64,000 bases of DNA, from contig NMRB01000006.1 of NCBI GenBank assembly GCA_002633025.1, forward strand, positions 53,577 through 117,576, given 5' to 3'. This document shows positions 12,333 to 24,500 of the stretch, piece by piece (positions within the stretch are counted from its first letter, which is position 1; every line of letters starts with the position of its first letter). Source of the DNA: Notospermus geniculatus. Lineage: Eukaryota; Nemertea; Pilidiophora; Heteronemertea; Lineidae. The notes beneath the pieces were generated by a model. The model worked only from the letters and a program-made list of their open reading frames with translations. It was not told the origin of the DNA and ran no database searches. The position numbers and the translations under genes were made by a program.

Positions 12333-12962
12333 AGTCGGGGTCGCCTCCTGTTTTGCAAGGTCGACCTGACATCAGCATAAGAATCTGATATTCGAGACAG
12401 TGGTCACTTGTGTTGATCGCGAATTATTAGAGAGGTCTAGATACCAATCAGCGAACGTGACGGTAAAGCAGATTCCCCACGCATGTGGCCCCATCCTCGC
12501 GCCCAGGGTCTTCACAACCGCTCCCCTATCTCGCTTGGTTCCGATTGAGGGAGGGGTGCGGCCGTAGGCCCTATGACCTGAGATTATCAGGAATGGATGA
12601 TGTGGACCCGTGCTTGGGAAGTGGTGGGGGCAGTTTGTATGCCACCGAAACTTCAAACTGCCAATTGATCCTTATCGTCTGACCGTTTCTAATCAAACTC
12701 CAATTACAAGTAATCAAATCATGAAAACGACCATGGCCGACCAACCGTAACCAATAACATCAATCTCCATTATGAATATCAAACGACTCCACTCAAATCT
12801 CCATCTAGAGGCTCGATATTGTTCAACGTGCCGTAAGCAGTCTGGTATTCATTAGTTCATACGCTATGAACTCGTTTTGTATATCAATAACAAACCAGAC
12901 AAGGTTTGATTATATTGAACGTTTTTATGCCGAGTTCGTCAAGCGGCACCGACGTCCATAGG

Positions 12963-12974
12963 TGCGCATGCGTA
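12963..12974. promoter_or_regulatory. NRF-1-like palindromic site before the NmrA-like gene
   Basis: TGCGCATGCGTA matches the NRF-1 consensus (TGCGCATGCGCA) in all but one position. It lies about 150 bp before a good splice donor at 13120, which I take as the end of a 5' UTR exon. Such sites are common in animal housekeeping promoters. Function is inferred. Confidence 0.35.
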
Positions 12975-12989
12975 ATGAGCCGTTGCTAT

Positions 12990-14182
12990 ATGACAACGCG
13001 ACGCTTCCCCGGTGAGCCTCGGTTGGGAAATGTGTTTTCAATGTTTGATGTATGGCCATATAATATAGACAGACAAACAGACTTGGTCAACTTGTTGGAT
13101 TAAGTCGTCGAAACTAACGGTAAGTCTTCTATGCAGACATAGGCCTATATCGGCCTACAAATTGTGCTTTGAATATCTAGGCCCAAGTAAGCCAATTGGG
13201 AGGGAATTGCGGTAGAAATTATAGGGCCTAGCCTACAGTAACAGAGGAGATCCAACGGTTAATGCTCAGAGACAGTGGGATCCACGCTTTTGAATCTGAA
13301 GTAGGCTCAGTGTGCCCTTCTGATACTTTAAATTTCTTGCATTCTCCAGTTTGGTTGTACCTTTAGTTCCTTCACTCCTCCTGTGAAAACAGATAGGCCT
13401 ATAGACCCCGCCTTATTTTAGAACGCTCCTAGTTACCGAGTCAAGGTGGCAGAATCCAATGTTTAGGCCTAATCATTGGCGGTTTAGGATGGTGATGCCG
13501 TGTTAGCCAGTCTTCAGTGAGTCTTCGATCCGTCATGAAATCAAATTTACTTGTATCGCACTCGATACCGCTTGACCACTCCATCAACGAAAATTTAAAA
13601 ACAAATGTTTATTTGTTTATTATCGTGGGACACTTCTGTTTAAATTTAAATCGTTGACCCAAGGATCGTCAAAGCTCAGCTAGCGGTTAAAGGGGCATGC
13701 CCGATCCAGAATTTTGGTATCTGGCGGTTACCAAGCCATTTGCCATTTCAACAACGTACCTGGATTCCAGGCAACCGGGAAATTGTTTCTTTGACTCGAC
13801 ATGCTCCACTCAAACTCGAACTAAAACATGCTTACCGCATTTCTGACGGCCAGCGCCAATCGGCAGCTAATGCCCCTTGAAGACTATTACTAGCCTACAT
13901 TCAGTTTTAAGAGTACCGCCGGTATTTTAGATTACCTGCTGTTCGTGGCTCACAAAAGTTAAGTTCCTCCATTGACTAGGCCTGATTGGTTATGACAAGT
14001 CCAGTTTGTAACGGTGGACAAGTCAAGACGTGAACTGAAGGCCATCAAGTCATGAAGCCTGGCAGCTGTAGGCCTATTGCCAACGCTGTTCCACTCGTTT
14101 ATTCAGCCGGGTAAGCCTCCCTACCTACCACATTGAGATTTGCCGTCTTTTCTAAAAGTATGTTTTTTTTTCTTCTTGCAAG
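12990..14182 (+). other. Probable 5' UTR exon and first intron of the NmrA-like gene
   Basis: A consensus donor (aacg|gtaagt) at 13119/13120 and the acceptor at 14182 (ttcttgcaag) would define a 1.06-kb first intron. The transcription start is not visible. The intron holds no recognisable repeat or exon. Confidence 0.4.
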
Positions 14183-14198
14183 GCGGTCAAAGTATACA

Positions 14199-14724
14199 AT
14201 GGCAAAAGTGATCACGGTGTTCGGTGCCAGTGGTAACCAGGGTGGCTCAGTCGCCAGGGCGCTCGCCCAGGACAGCGCATTCAAAGTCCGCGCAGTGACC
14301 AGGAACCCCAGTCACATTCAAGACCTGAAAAGTTATGGTAATGTTGAGGTCGTCGTAGCTGATGCGAATGACCGAAAAAGTATTGATACAGCGCTCGAGG
14401 GGGCGTACGGCGTGTTTATCGTGACTCAGAGCGACTTCAACGACCCCAGCTCCGTGGAAAGGGAAGTGGAACGCGGGATGGCCATCGCTGAAGCCTGCAG
14501 GGATCACGGCAAGCTCAATCATATCATCTTCAGTACTCAGTTGTCTCCGCGTCAGATACTTGGCCTCGAGGCCCGCCATTGCGATGCCAAGGTATTCATT
14601 GAGAGACAGATGAAGAAAATGAACTTACCAATGACCGCTATCGAGATACCTTTCAACTATGAACGCCTTCTTGAGGACTTCGCCCCAGAACGTGTGAGTC
14701 CGGATGGTACTGCATGGAGAATAT
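14199..14724 (+). CDS. NMRAL1-like: NmrA-like family protein (NMRAL1 type), N-terminal exon
   Basis: NmrA-like proteins are atypical short-chain dehydrogenases with a Rossmann fold that sense NADP(H) rather than carry out clear redox chemistry. The exon begins near 14183 after a strong acceptor. I take the ATG at 14199, because the next residues (MAKVITVFGASGNQGGSVA) form the dinucleotide-binding turn at the very N terminus, as in human NMRAL1. The RAVTRNPS, VEVVVADANDR and YGVFIVT segments then follow in family order. Coding ends at 14724 with a consensus donor (atat|gtaagt), phase 1, at the PDG site. About 175 of roughly 300 residues are covered. I could not find the remaining exons downstream, so the gene may be broken or have a very long intron. 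Confidence 0.88.
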
Positions 14725-14744
14725 GTAAGTACTAAACCGGTAAG

Positions 14745-14998
14745 GGAGTAATAGAAATAAAAGTGGAAAATAAGAAGTGGGAAATTTTGGAATTTTGTGC
14801 GAATTCTTCCATTTCTCAAATTGGGAGAATTTTTTTCCCATTTTGAGAAATTTTCTTAAAATAACATGATAGTTTCTGATTTTTCGGGCGATATTTCTCA
14901 AAATGGGAAAACATTTTCTCCCAATTTGAAAAACTGAAAAACTCGCGCAAAATTCCAAAATTTCCCGCTTATTTTCCACTTTTTTCCTACTTCCTTCG
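14745..14998. repeat. Foldback inverted repeat in the NmrA-like intron
   Basis: The left arm (GTGGAAAATAAGAAGTGGG, then CTCAAATTGGGAGAA) is mirrored by TTCTCCCAATTTG and CCCGCTTATTTTCCAC. Loop sequence is centred near 14870. It starts about 20 bp after the exon donor. Overlapping minus-strand frames are not genes. Confidence 0.85.
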
Positions 14999-15559
14999 GT
15001 ACATTTCATAACATCTTCAGCGACATGTACTTTCCTCGACCTTGCTTCGGCCAGTTCTGATCCTATACGTTTGGCGTATTGCGCAGCCTATGCCAATAAC
15101 TGGCATGCCTTTGGGGGGGAGACCAACCTTTTTCTGACTTAGGCCAAGATCTACTTGCTCCTTCTTCCTTTCCAGCGATTCCAATGGGCCAAGTCCCCCT
15201 GGACNACAGTGTAGGCCTACATTTATGATGTAGATGTACATGGCTTTACAGTGCGATTGCGTGTTTCGCGGCAGCCAAGAGCAGGGGGTTATTGTTTTCA
15301 AAGTTAAGCCTACTAAATTTCACAATTGGTAAACTTGCCGGGTCATGACCATTTAAATGTTATTGATTTCAGACAAATGTGCGTGTCATTTTTCGCGAAA
15401 TACGGGTTGGCCTACATCATGGCACCGGACCAACTTCATTTCAGAGGACCTGAAACGTGGTGTGCGTGGCGTCACAGTTGATCCGAGATGAGATGACGTC
15501 AGCGAAAACCCCGCTGCCGCGAGTGACGCTGCAGCGTCATGCTCGAAGTCGTGGTGACG

Positions 15560-16480
15560 CTGCGTTCTTATGCGGACGTCAGGTCGACCTTGCGATGGCA
15601 CGGAACAGGCGCACGCTGACTCTTCCGGATCACTTTGCGTCTGAGGCACGACAGCGTGGAACAAATCAGTCGCCGATCTGGTGTGACATGACTGCAGTTG
15701 CGACTCACTTGCGGGATCAGTCGCCGATCAAAAGATCGTGCGGATGTCAGATCACACTGCGATTGCCTGCGCCACGACGGAACAGTCGTCGGCATCAGCT
15801 GGATCGCAAGCACGGTCAGGTCACAAAAACGAAAAATGCGTCCGATCATCCTGGAACAGGCGGCATCTGCGCGCAGCGAATCGTCGCCGTGTTCAGGTCA
15901 CCTGCGACTAGATCGTAGCACAGTGAAGTCATAAAAGTCATGTGACTTGTGATCATGTTACTTATTCAAGATGGCAGCTTCCATTCTATCGGTAGGTACC
16001 GCATTTCATTTTTACCTCGCGCTGATTTGTCAGTTACTGGCACGTGACCGCTCGCTNNNNNNNNNNNNNNNNNNNNNNNNNNNNNNNNNNNNNNNNNNNN
16101 NNNNNNNNNTCGTCGCAAGTGAGTCGCAACTGCAGTCATGTCGCACCATATCGGCGACTGATTTGTTCCACGCTGTCGTGCCTCAGACGCAAAGTGATCC
16201 ACAAAAGTCAGCCTGCGCCTGTTCTGTGCCATCGCAAGGCCGACCTTACATCCGCAAGTTGAACCTATTCAACTTCTGTGTCATCCCGACGGGCGTAATC
16301 CATTCGCAGGTGACCTGAACACGGTTACGATTCCCTGCGCGAGTGATGCTGCTTGTTCTACGATGATCGTACACATTTTCGTTTTTGTGAACTGACCGTG
16401 CTTGCGACACTTGATGCCGACTGTTCCGTCGTAGCGCAGGCAATCGCAGTGTGACCTGACATCCGCATTAAGTAGCATAA
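15560..16480. repeat. Compound inverted repeat with an internal assembly gap
   Basis: Module 1 (15571-15720) is reverse complementary to 16109-16256. Module 2 (15740-15915) is reverse complementary to 16285-16470. The order on the right is module 1 then module 2, not the mirror order expected of one palindrome. A run of N (16057-16109) lies in the middle, so the arrangement may be an assembly error. The same family occurs at 12040-12332. Confidence 0.75.
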
Positions 16481-16918
16481 AGATAATTATCACTGTAGCA
16501 ATTCCTCTTTCTCTATCGTGACTCGGTCAACGGACTTGAAAGGCAGTTAATAGAGAAAAAACTGAGGAACGTCTCTGATAAATCCTTTGAATGCCTACTG
16601 TCTATGCGATCCTGACACTTCGATCAGTAGGCCTATATATGCACGTAACCGCTAAAAATCCCATAACAGGCCTACACAATCCTTACCTCACTTATAGCAA
16701 TGCTGACGTCATGAGTAAACATGCCTTGAATGTCATGAAGTTTGACGGCGTGACGTACGGAGTCCTGAAAGATTTATCGATTTATCGACACAATCGAGAA
16801 AAGCGGTGTATTCGCATTGACATCAGAAAACTAAACCTGATTAAATTTAATCTACAACCGGCGTATCGTATGATGAATGCAAATTTCAGATGAGACGCGG
16901 ATATCTATGTGTGATACG

Positions 16919-17985
16919 CATATCAGAAAGTTTGTCCCAGTTTGTTTCATGTGCCAGCGGCTAAAAATAGCACACGATGACGCGGCGTTAGCTTGAGGTG
17001 GGCCGTTCCATTAGCTTGAGGGGGTGTGCGGTAGTAGGCCTAGAAGAAGCAAATGGGTCTGATCATGCTGATGAGTATCCAGGTTCAGAAGTTCGGATTT
17101 TAGGGGAAGATTAGAATGGATAGAATCCTTCATTTAGGCCACGCGACACAAAAGTTATATTGAACTGGCAGTACAAAGTGTTTGATGAATACCTGTCATA
17201 CCTCAACACGAGGCTGCCACTTGGGTGGTGGGCTTGGTATTTGTGNCATATCAGAAAGTTTGTCCCAGTTTGTTTCATGTGCCAGCGGCTAAAAATAGCA
17301 CACGATGACGCGGCGTTAGCTTGAGGTGGGCCGTTCCATTAGCTTGAGGGGGTGTGCGGTAGTAGGCCTAGAAGAAGCAAATGGGTCTGATCATGCTGAT
17401 GAGTATCCAGGTTCAGAAGTTCGGATTTTAGGGGAAGATTAGAATGGATAGAATCCTTCATTTAGGCCACGCGACACAAAAGTTATATTGAACTGGCAGT
17501 ACAAAGTGTTTGATGAATACCTGTCATACCTCAACACGAGGCTGCCACTTGGGTGGTGGGCTTGGTATTTGTGACCGTTGACACAATATTGAATAGGCCA
17601 ATCAGATGATGGTCTTTGAAAGGTCATAGGGTAAATATTAAATATTCAAGAACTGCTTCTGATGGTTGGACAGCGTGCTCCAGGCCGGCGAAAAGGCGGG
17701 AATTCCCAAGGAAACCCCGGTTTTTTGCAAAAATCGACCACTTTGGAATCAAAATGACACATCAATCCACTGATTTGATCGTTCTCTGATAATGAAATGA
17801 GAATTATTACATTGTCATCTTACGTTATTGACTTTTGATGGTGTACTTTCTCAGCCCGTGCAGACATAGACAGCGCATTTTAATCGTGACTTTCGGTCAC
17901 TTTCATTGAAACTACATTGCGTATATCTCTCCGCCAGATGGCGAAGCTGTACGATCTCGTAAATGAAACAAACTTTCTGATATGA
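16919..17985. repeat. Inverted-repeat-bounded segment with a 327-bp direct duplication
   Basis: CATATCAGAAAGTTTG at 16919 is mirrored by CAAACTTTCTGATATG ending near 17982. Copies 16919-17245 and 17247-17573 appear identical and are separated by a single N. The second copy starts exactly at the terminal motif. Either the element is partly duplicated or two haplotype pieces were joined at the N. Confidence 0.65.
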
Positions 17986-18740
17986 ATTAATTGAAGGAAT
18001 ATATTTCGTTTTTTCAGAGCCTTGTATGAAGCCATTCTTCTGAGTTCTATTGCCTCATTCTACAAGTGCATGTAAGTGCTCGGTGAATGTTCATGAAAGT
18101 AAAGTGTTTGATCTTCGGCCCTTAAGTTTGTAAAATTATTGTGCTATAAAGCCGGGGCCACACACACAGGCGTTTATCGCATTCCGATTTGCCGCGTCCG
18201 TTTATTGCATGCGATGAACGGACGTCAACAATGCGACGATCATGCAAACGTCAAATTGATGAAAAGTCTTTTTGCCGCCATTTACCCATCGCGCGCGATT
18301 TTCGCACGAATCTCTTTTGTTTCGGAGGCATTGCCGCATGAAATAACAAAGAAACAACGCGCGCGATGGGAAAATCGCGTTCAGTGTATCCCTAGGCTTA
18401 AAGTGAGGGCTTTCCCGATTTTAGTCCTCGTTCACACGGGCACGCGTAGGGCGTAGAGCGTAGAACGTACATGTACGTCAGCAGTGACGTGTTCACACGT
18501 GATGCGTATATATGGTCACGGGGTTGGTTTAGACAGAGCTGACCCAGCAGGTCCACATAACATAAAAAGAACTCCAGCGCCGCGTGTATTCTGTTTCACG
18601 ACCACCTTGCTGAAAATGATACACATTCTGTGCTGTGCATGTATAGGCAATGCTGAATCAACTGATTTGGAAATATTCATGTCAGCGTGTAACTGCATGA
18701 TCATTCTCATCTCACCACAGATGTTGAGTCATCCTCCTAA

Positions 18741-19214
18741 TGCTATGTTCACACTAGAGCGCGGTCCGTTACGAACGTCACGATTGGCCATTCGTAGCTG
18801 ATCGTGGAATATTTGTTTTCTTCGCTGAAGTTTCACGTTTGGATACGAGGTGATGCGAGTCGATACGTTCTGATGCGCTTGGATGCGACATGGTCGCGAT
18901 TGGTCAATTTCAGGTGGCACGAATGGCGCCACGATTGAAATCGTGGTCTTATTCGTGGAGTAATCGTGGTGATCCTATCAGATCGTATAAGATCTTATCA
19001 CATCTTGAGGGCAATCGTGACTGCAATCGTGACAATCTTGTTGATCGTAGGAAATTTTTGAACCGTTCAAAACTTTTATACGATTTATACGATTGCCACG
19101 ACTGACCTCAAGATCTGAAAAGATCTGATAAGATTTGATAGGATCGCCACGATTACTCCACGATTAAGATCACGATTTCAATCGTGGCGTGAATCGTGAT
19201 AGTGTGAACACAGC
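18741..19214. repeat. MITE-like element with repeated AATCGTGG words
   Basis: The ends TGCTATGTTCACACTA and TAGTGTGAACACAGCA are near-perfect reverse complements. The interior has inverted arms made of CACGATT, AATCGTGG and GATCTTATCA words. It has no coding capacity. A related partial copy follows at 19325-19601. Confidence 0.8.
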
Positions 19215-19324
19215 AAAAAACTGAATCATGAATTTAGTTCAAGACCGCCTCCAAGTATCACGTAGTGAGAAGGGAAGATGCAATACACGGCGCATCTCAA
19301 CAGAGCGTGGTGTTCGTCTAGTCC

Positions 19325-19601
19325 ACGATTGATCCCGATCACCACGATTCCTAAACACGATTAGATGCGATCTCTCGCTCTTTGGTACGATTTAATACGA
19401 TCTGATGCGATGATCACGATTAACAAATTAATCGTGTTGATCGTAGCAAATTTTTAAACCGGCCAAAACTTTCCTACGATCAACACGATTGCCACGGCTG
19501 ACCTCAAGATCCGATACGACCTGATACGATCGCCACGATTACTCCACGATTAAGACCACGATTTCAATCGTGGCCTGAATCGTGATAGTGTGAACATAGC
19601 A
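19325..19601. repeat. Partial copy of the AATCGTGG MITE family
   Basis: The right end TAGTGTGAACATAGCA and the interior (CACGATT, GATACGATC, AATCGTGGCCTGAATCGTG) match the element just upstream. No left end motif is seen. Confidence 0.65.
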
Positions 19602-19726
19602 TAAGCAGGGGTTTTTACCTGGCTCCGCTTCATCCACTCAAACAGTGCGAATGTATGGACAGGAGCGAGACCTAAGTCCTGGTACGGGAGGATGAGGTTG
19701 AGGTTGAAGTCATGACCTATACACAC

Positions 19727-19918
19727 GATCCAATTTTTTATCCAATTTTTGCAAATTCAGATTGGCCAGTTGGTTCTTCATTATGCCCGCTGTAAACGAT
19801 CAAACTTTTCATCCAATTTTCTGAATATGCTCAATTAGGCCTACATGCGGGTTTCTACATTGAAGCCCCAATAGGCCCGGAATCTGAATTCCCCAAAAAT
19901 TGGATAAAAAATTGGATC
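19727..19918. repeat. Foldback inverted repeat
   Basis: GATCCAATTTTTTATCC at 19727 is mirrored by GGATAAAAAATTGGATC ending at 19918. The arms also share an AAATTCAGATT/AATCTGAATT core. Confidence 0.75.
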
Positions 19919-20005
19919 ATACTATTGTCTCCTGACGGGTATCGAGGTTGAAAATCATAGTGGATTTCATCTCATTCATTAAAGGTGAAATTAAAGCTAG
20001 CTTAC

Positions 20006-20314
20006 CGTGAAATGCTTTCGAGCTGCCTCAGCGTTTTCCGATTGGTCCATTTTTTTCTTTTGATGTAAAAATAAATCCGGATCGCCGTAGTATTTTGGGC
20101 GAAGGCAAGTCGTATTCCCCGGAGTCAAATAATTTTCGTAAACCGTTTGCGGTTGGATGTTTGTAATAGTGGAAATAGGCCTATTTCCAACTTCCGTGAA
20201 TGGCATCGCTGATTCGAATGGCACCGCTGGTTGACCAAGAACTCCATAATCCTCATATCGGGCATTAATGCCACCAGAATGTGTTCTCCAACTTGAAAAT
20301 CTCTGTTGAAACAT
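20006..20314 (-). CDS. First exon of an unrecognised minus-strand gene
   Basis: An ATG-initiated frame of 103 codons ends at a consensus donor (cacg|gtaagc) at 20006/20005, phase 0. The peptide is polar, with Tyr, Pro and Gly scattered through it (YEDYGVLGQP, LRPKYYGDPD), and it ends in a Lys/Gln/Glu-rich helix-like part. The style recalls small ciliary microtubule proteins, but I do not recognise a family. Later exons would lie below 20 kb, where I found only repeats. Confidence 0.5.
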
Positions 20315-20764
20315 TTTCTATCTCCTCTGAACTCTGTATCAAATCAATGGCAGAATACTAAATGCCAGTTTCCCGGGAAATATCGCTATTTAGCGCCAAG
20401 CAAATTTCGCGCCCATCATTCTTAAATGTGATTGGTTGATTTTTTTATTAATGTAGGCCAATCTTGGTCTGACCCAAGTGCAACATGATGGGAAGTCGTG
20501 ATGCAATTTCCCGGCAGGCATCTGAGCTGAACACCAAACGTATCTCACGCCTGTGTGGTGGGAAGTGATATTCTTGATATAATTAATGTAGCACTGGCCT
20601 GTGACCCAAATACAGCACGATGGGGATGGTGATGCATGAACTGGACAGTTAAATGTAAAGGTCAAGAAGCAATACCCCACAATAAATAATGCCAGAGAGC
20701 TGAGCGCCAAGCATGGGATACTGCAGGAGTAAACCGGAGTGCGCGGCGAAAACCTGCACTGTCA

Positions 20765-20885
20765 GATAGAGTAGCCTTGAGTAGCCTAGAGTAGCCTCCA
20801 ACATGAGAGGGTTAGACCGGGAATCGAACCCGGAACCTCCGAGGTGACAGGCGCCGATCTTCCAGCACTGCCCCTGTGTGCAGCC
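20765..20885 (-). repeat. tRNA-like SINE fragment
   Basis: Read on the minus strand, a box B-like GGTTCGATTCC analogue sits in GGGTTCGATTCCCGG. Upstream is GGAAGATCGGCGCCTGTCACC. The fold around the T arm is good, but I see no full cloverleaf, so a SINE head is more likely than a tRNA gene. Confidence 0.5.
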
Positions 20886-21548
20886 GGAACAGAAATTCTG
20901 TTTCTTCCGTAGTCGCTTATTTCATGTTGCTGCAGTTTCGGATGGCTGCACAATCATTCTTTGACTGAGGTGATGTAAAATGAGAATTGCTGCATGTTTG
21001 CAATCCATGAATAATGAATAACACAACAGCTTGATTTCAGATATGTTTAATAGCAAAAACATAAGAACAGCATGCATGTATGCTTAACGAAACACATATA
21101 CTTTCTAAGGTTTCCAAGTCGTGCATATTCAGTCACCACAATGTTTTAACTGCAACGTGTGGTAAAATGACCAGCAGAGAGCCCTGGTTACATTCCATAA
21201 AAACCCGCGTCGCACCCGGGCCTTTTCTGCCTAAACCAGTTAAAAGCGGGGTCTAATAGGCCCGGGGCGGATGAAAAACCCAGTGTTTTTAAGCCCCTCT
21301 CCACTCGAACGGTTTTCGGAGGGCTTAATTTAGATCCCCGTCACAAGATTTACATGTAGTGTAGTGTAGGTAGTGTCGACACGCATCGCGTCTCAGGCGG
21401 GATTTTTCAGTCGGGCTTGACACGGGTCTCGAAAAGCCCGGGGATTTCTATGTAACTTAAAGAGGGCTATACAATGTATATTGTTTTCTAATACCGGTAC
21501 ATGTATTTGGCCTATATACAAGATTTCTGATATTACATTTTATTACAG

Positions 21549-24500
21549 ATGGATGCGGAGAAAAAGGCATGGTGCACCTGCGCATCAGTCTGCAAGGGTG
21601 TGCCCAGGTTTCTGTCTCTCAGGACTATTCGTGCTCACGCCCTTAAAGATAAACGAAGTGAAGCTACAGGCGAAAAGCGAAGGAAGGTAGAAGATACATC
21701 ATACCCGTCAATAATGAAGGTCATTTCGAACCCGCTGGATCCGCTGAATCGACCGATCCACCAACACTCCAAAATGACGGTACTGGCACTTAGTGCACGC
21801 CTGCTATATATGAAAGCAAAATTCGGGTTATCGGAAGGTGGAATAACATATGTATTGGAACTCATGGGAGATGTAATGCATGGTTTGCCAGGTAAGGGCC
21901 AGAACAAAACTGCACTTGAACGTCTCGTGTAGGCCTATCTGCCCTTTCTGTTTCCACTACAACGGTTTCCGGTGCGGTTTGCGGCGCGGGAGCGGATTTC
22001 ACAGGCATTGGGATAATTAACACGCCATGTATTGTTAAACCATCGAAAAATTGTCCAAAACCCTGTGAAAAAATCCCGGCGCGGCAAACCGCAGCGGGAA
22101 CCCGTCTAGTGGATACAGGGCTTTAAGGCCTGTTTCCATCAGACCGGTTTCCGCTGCGGTTTGCGACGCCGGTTTTTTTTCATGGGGGTTTGCATAATCT
22201 TTCCATGGTTTAGCAATACATGGCGAGTTAATTATCCCAATGCCCTGTGAAAACCGCCCAGGCGCCGCAAACCGCTGCGGAAACCATTGTAGTGGATAGA
22301 AGTATACGGTACCGTATACGAAAACGCCGGTTTACAATGGCTTCACGTTCGCGAATCCTTTGTGAAGCCTTTGTTATCCGGCGTTTTCGTATACCGTATA
22401 CTTCTATGTAATCGGGGCCTAAAGCTAGAAGCACATGTCCGATAAAAATGGTGCGATTTGCTGTCCGGCAGGGGTGTTTTTAAAATCGACTGGCCCGGAT
22501 AAATGACGAGTCGACAGCGTTGGGTCAGTCAACTTTAAAAACACCCCTGCCGGAAGGCAAATCGCACCATTTTATCGGACATGTGCTTCTAGCTTGGGCG
22601 GCTTTCCATTATCCGTTTTTACTGAGCGTTAAAAAAGTGGTGATTATCGCATACGAAAACGCCCGTCAAAACGGCCCAGGGCCCTTTTGAGGGGCGTTTT
22701 TATCGCGGCGATTTTAACGCTGTTGGCGATATCGCATCCAAAACGCCCGTCAAAAACGCCCAAAACGCCAACAGCGGGTGACATCGCCAGCGAGAGAAAA
22801 AAGCCATGGTAAAACTCGCCGGCGGGAAATCGCTATAATTCTTCGGCGATGGAATCTCTCTGGTGAAAACATCAATCGCAACGAGATGTGATATCGCTCT
22901 TCAAGTCGCCCGAAAAATCGCTGGAGACGTGGAGGCGTTTTCAAGACTGCGTTTTGGCACATTAGAAACGTCTAAATAGAGATGCATTTGATTGACTTTT
23001 CGGCGCAAAATATTCGCACGCTAAAACGCTTCAGTGGAAAGCTAGTTAAACAATATCAATTGACCTGCGCACATTTTGTGTGTTGGATCATGACACTAGA
23101 TCTATCCGGTATAAAGAATTTCCATGGTTGGATTGTTCCCATCCTGTTTGCGCGCGCGAGTTACACGCGCAGAAGCAAGCGAGACACTTGCGAGTTCTGT
23201 GAAATATTTCCATTCACGCGTTACGACGCAGATGTGTTGGAGCCGAATAGGAGCTGTCAGCGAGTTGACCACTAGGTGTCACTAGGGCCCAATTCAATGC
23301 ATCTAGCGGACCCAGTCATTATCGATCGAGCAGCGATCATAATAGATTTCCTGTACATTTGGTCCGCTAAGACTGTGCTGCCATCTGTTAGCAATATGCG
23401 CGGCTGACTGCTCCTATTGCAGTGTTTCCGCCAGAGGGTACGCAGGGTACGCTGTGATTACCCTCAAAGGAACAGAAAAGGGCCATTTTTTTTAATTTCA
23501 TGGGTTTTTTGTTGATTTTGAAGAACTGCATACCCTCAAAAATGTTCCTGGCGGAAACCCTGAATTGGTACTGCCGTCGTGCTCCCCTGACGATCTGCGG
23601 CCGCGTACATACTTTTGCCATGGCTCACAAATCATGTGTATTCAGCGCGCGAATTGGAAAAAAAGTCGATTCGAGATCGACGTTTTTTCCCGCGCGCGGG
23701 CCTCTTGCTTCCGAGAAAAAAAGTCAATCCTCTCGTGCTTGTCTCGCGCTTGCCGGAACGCGTTCGTGGAACCTGAATGAAAATGAACTGGATCAACTTT
23801 TCGGTACAGAATTCTGCGCAAGGAAACGCTCCAATGGAAAGCCGCCCTTATATCAGGCCCTGTACCTTCATCAAAGATAGATCTATGTCCGGCATTGCAC
23901 AGGTCTCGCACCCTCTTTACAAGCTACGCGACGCTCGCACACAACGGTTTCTGCGAGTGGATGAGGCGAGGGGGAGTGAGGTAAAAACTGCTGGCGGGAG
24001 GATAATATTGTAAGGTATAGCGACGCCGAGCGGATTGTTGTGTGTAGACTACGCGGTGCTCATCAGAATGTCATGTCAGTGTTGTGACAGCGCTATCGGA
24101 CTGGCGGCCGGGGAAGATCGGCGGGTGTTGGAAGTCTTTTTCATGAATAAGTTGTTTCGATATCTCTATTTTTCCTATCCCAGGTTATCACCACATTCCG
24201 AAGGATGCGGATAGCATGAAGAAAAATGTGTCTGATTTACTGCCGCCTAGCAGGAAAGTCAAGCTCTGCATATGTGGTCGATATGCGTACGAAGATAACG
24301 GAAAGGAGCAAAAATGCCCGTTATGTGGCATAGACAGACAAGACAACGACAACATTGATTATCATTACATTGAAATTCTTCCCAGACTGAAGTGCATGTA
24401 TGAAATTCCGTTTTTTGCAAGCTTACTCCGTCAGCAACCACCACGTGAACAAAAAGAAATCATCAAAGATATTCAGGACACTGAATTCTGGAAAGATTTG

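Noticed and set aside
15457-15918. 153-codon + frame and its minus-strand partners at 15.4-15.9 kb
   Set aside because: They lie in the arms of an inverted repeat; mirror frames appear at 16.0-16.4 kb, and composition shows no protein features.
18131-18480. MITE beginning GGGGCCACACACACAGGCG
   Set aside because: Some inverted words (CCCATCGCGCGCG/CGCGCGCGATGGG) are present, but no matching outer end could be found.
20390-20710. 106-codon minus-strand frame with a hydrophobic start
   Set aside because: It covers two diverged tandem pieces (GACCCAAGTGCAACATGATGG and a variant), so the Cys-rich pattern repeats for that reason; no donor or neighbour supports a gene.
20765-20885. A functional tRNA gene
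   Set aside because: The T arm is good, but the D and anticodon arms do not fold at the right spacing; a SINE head explains it better.
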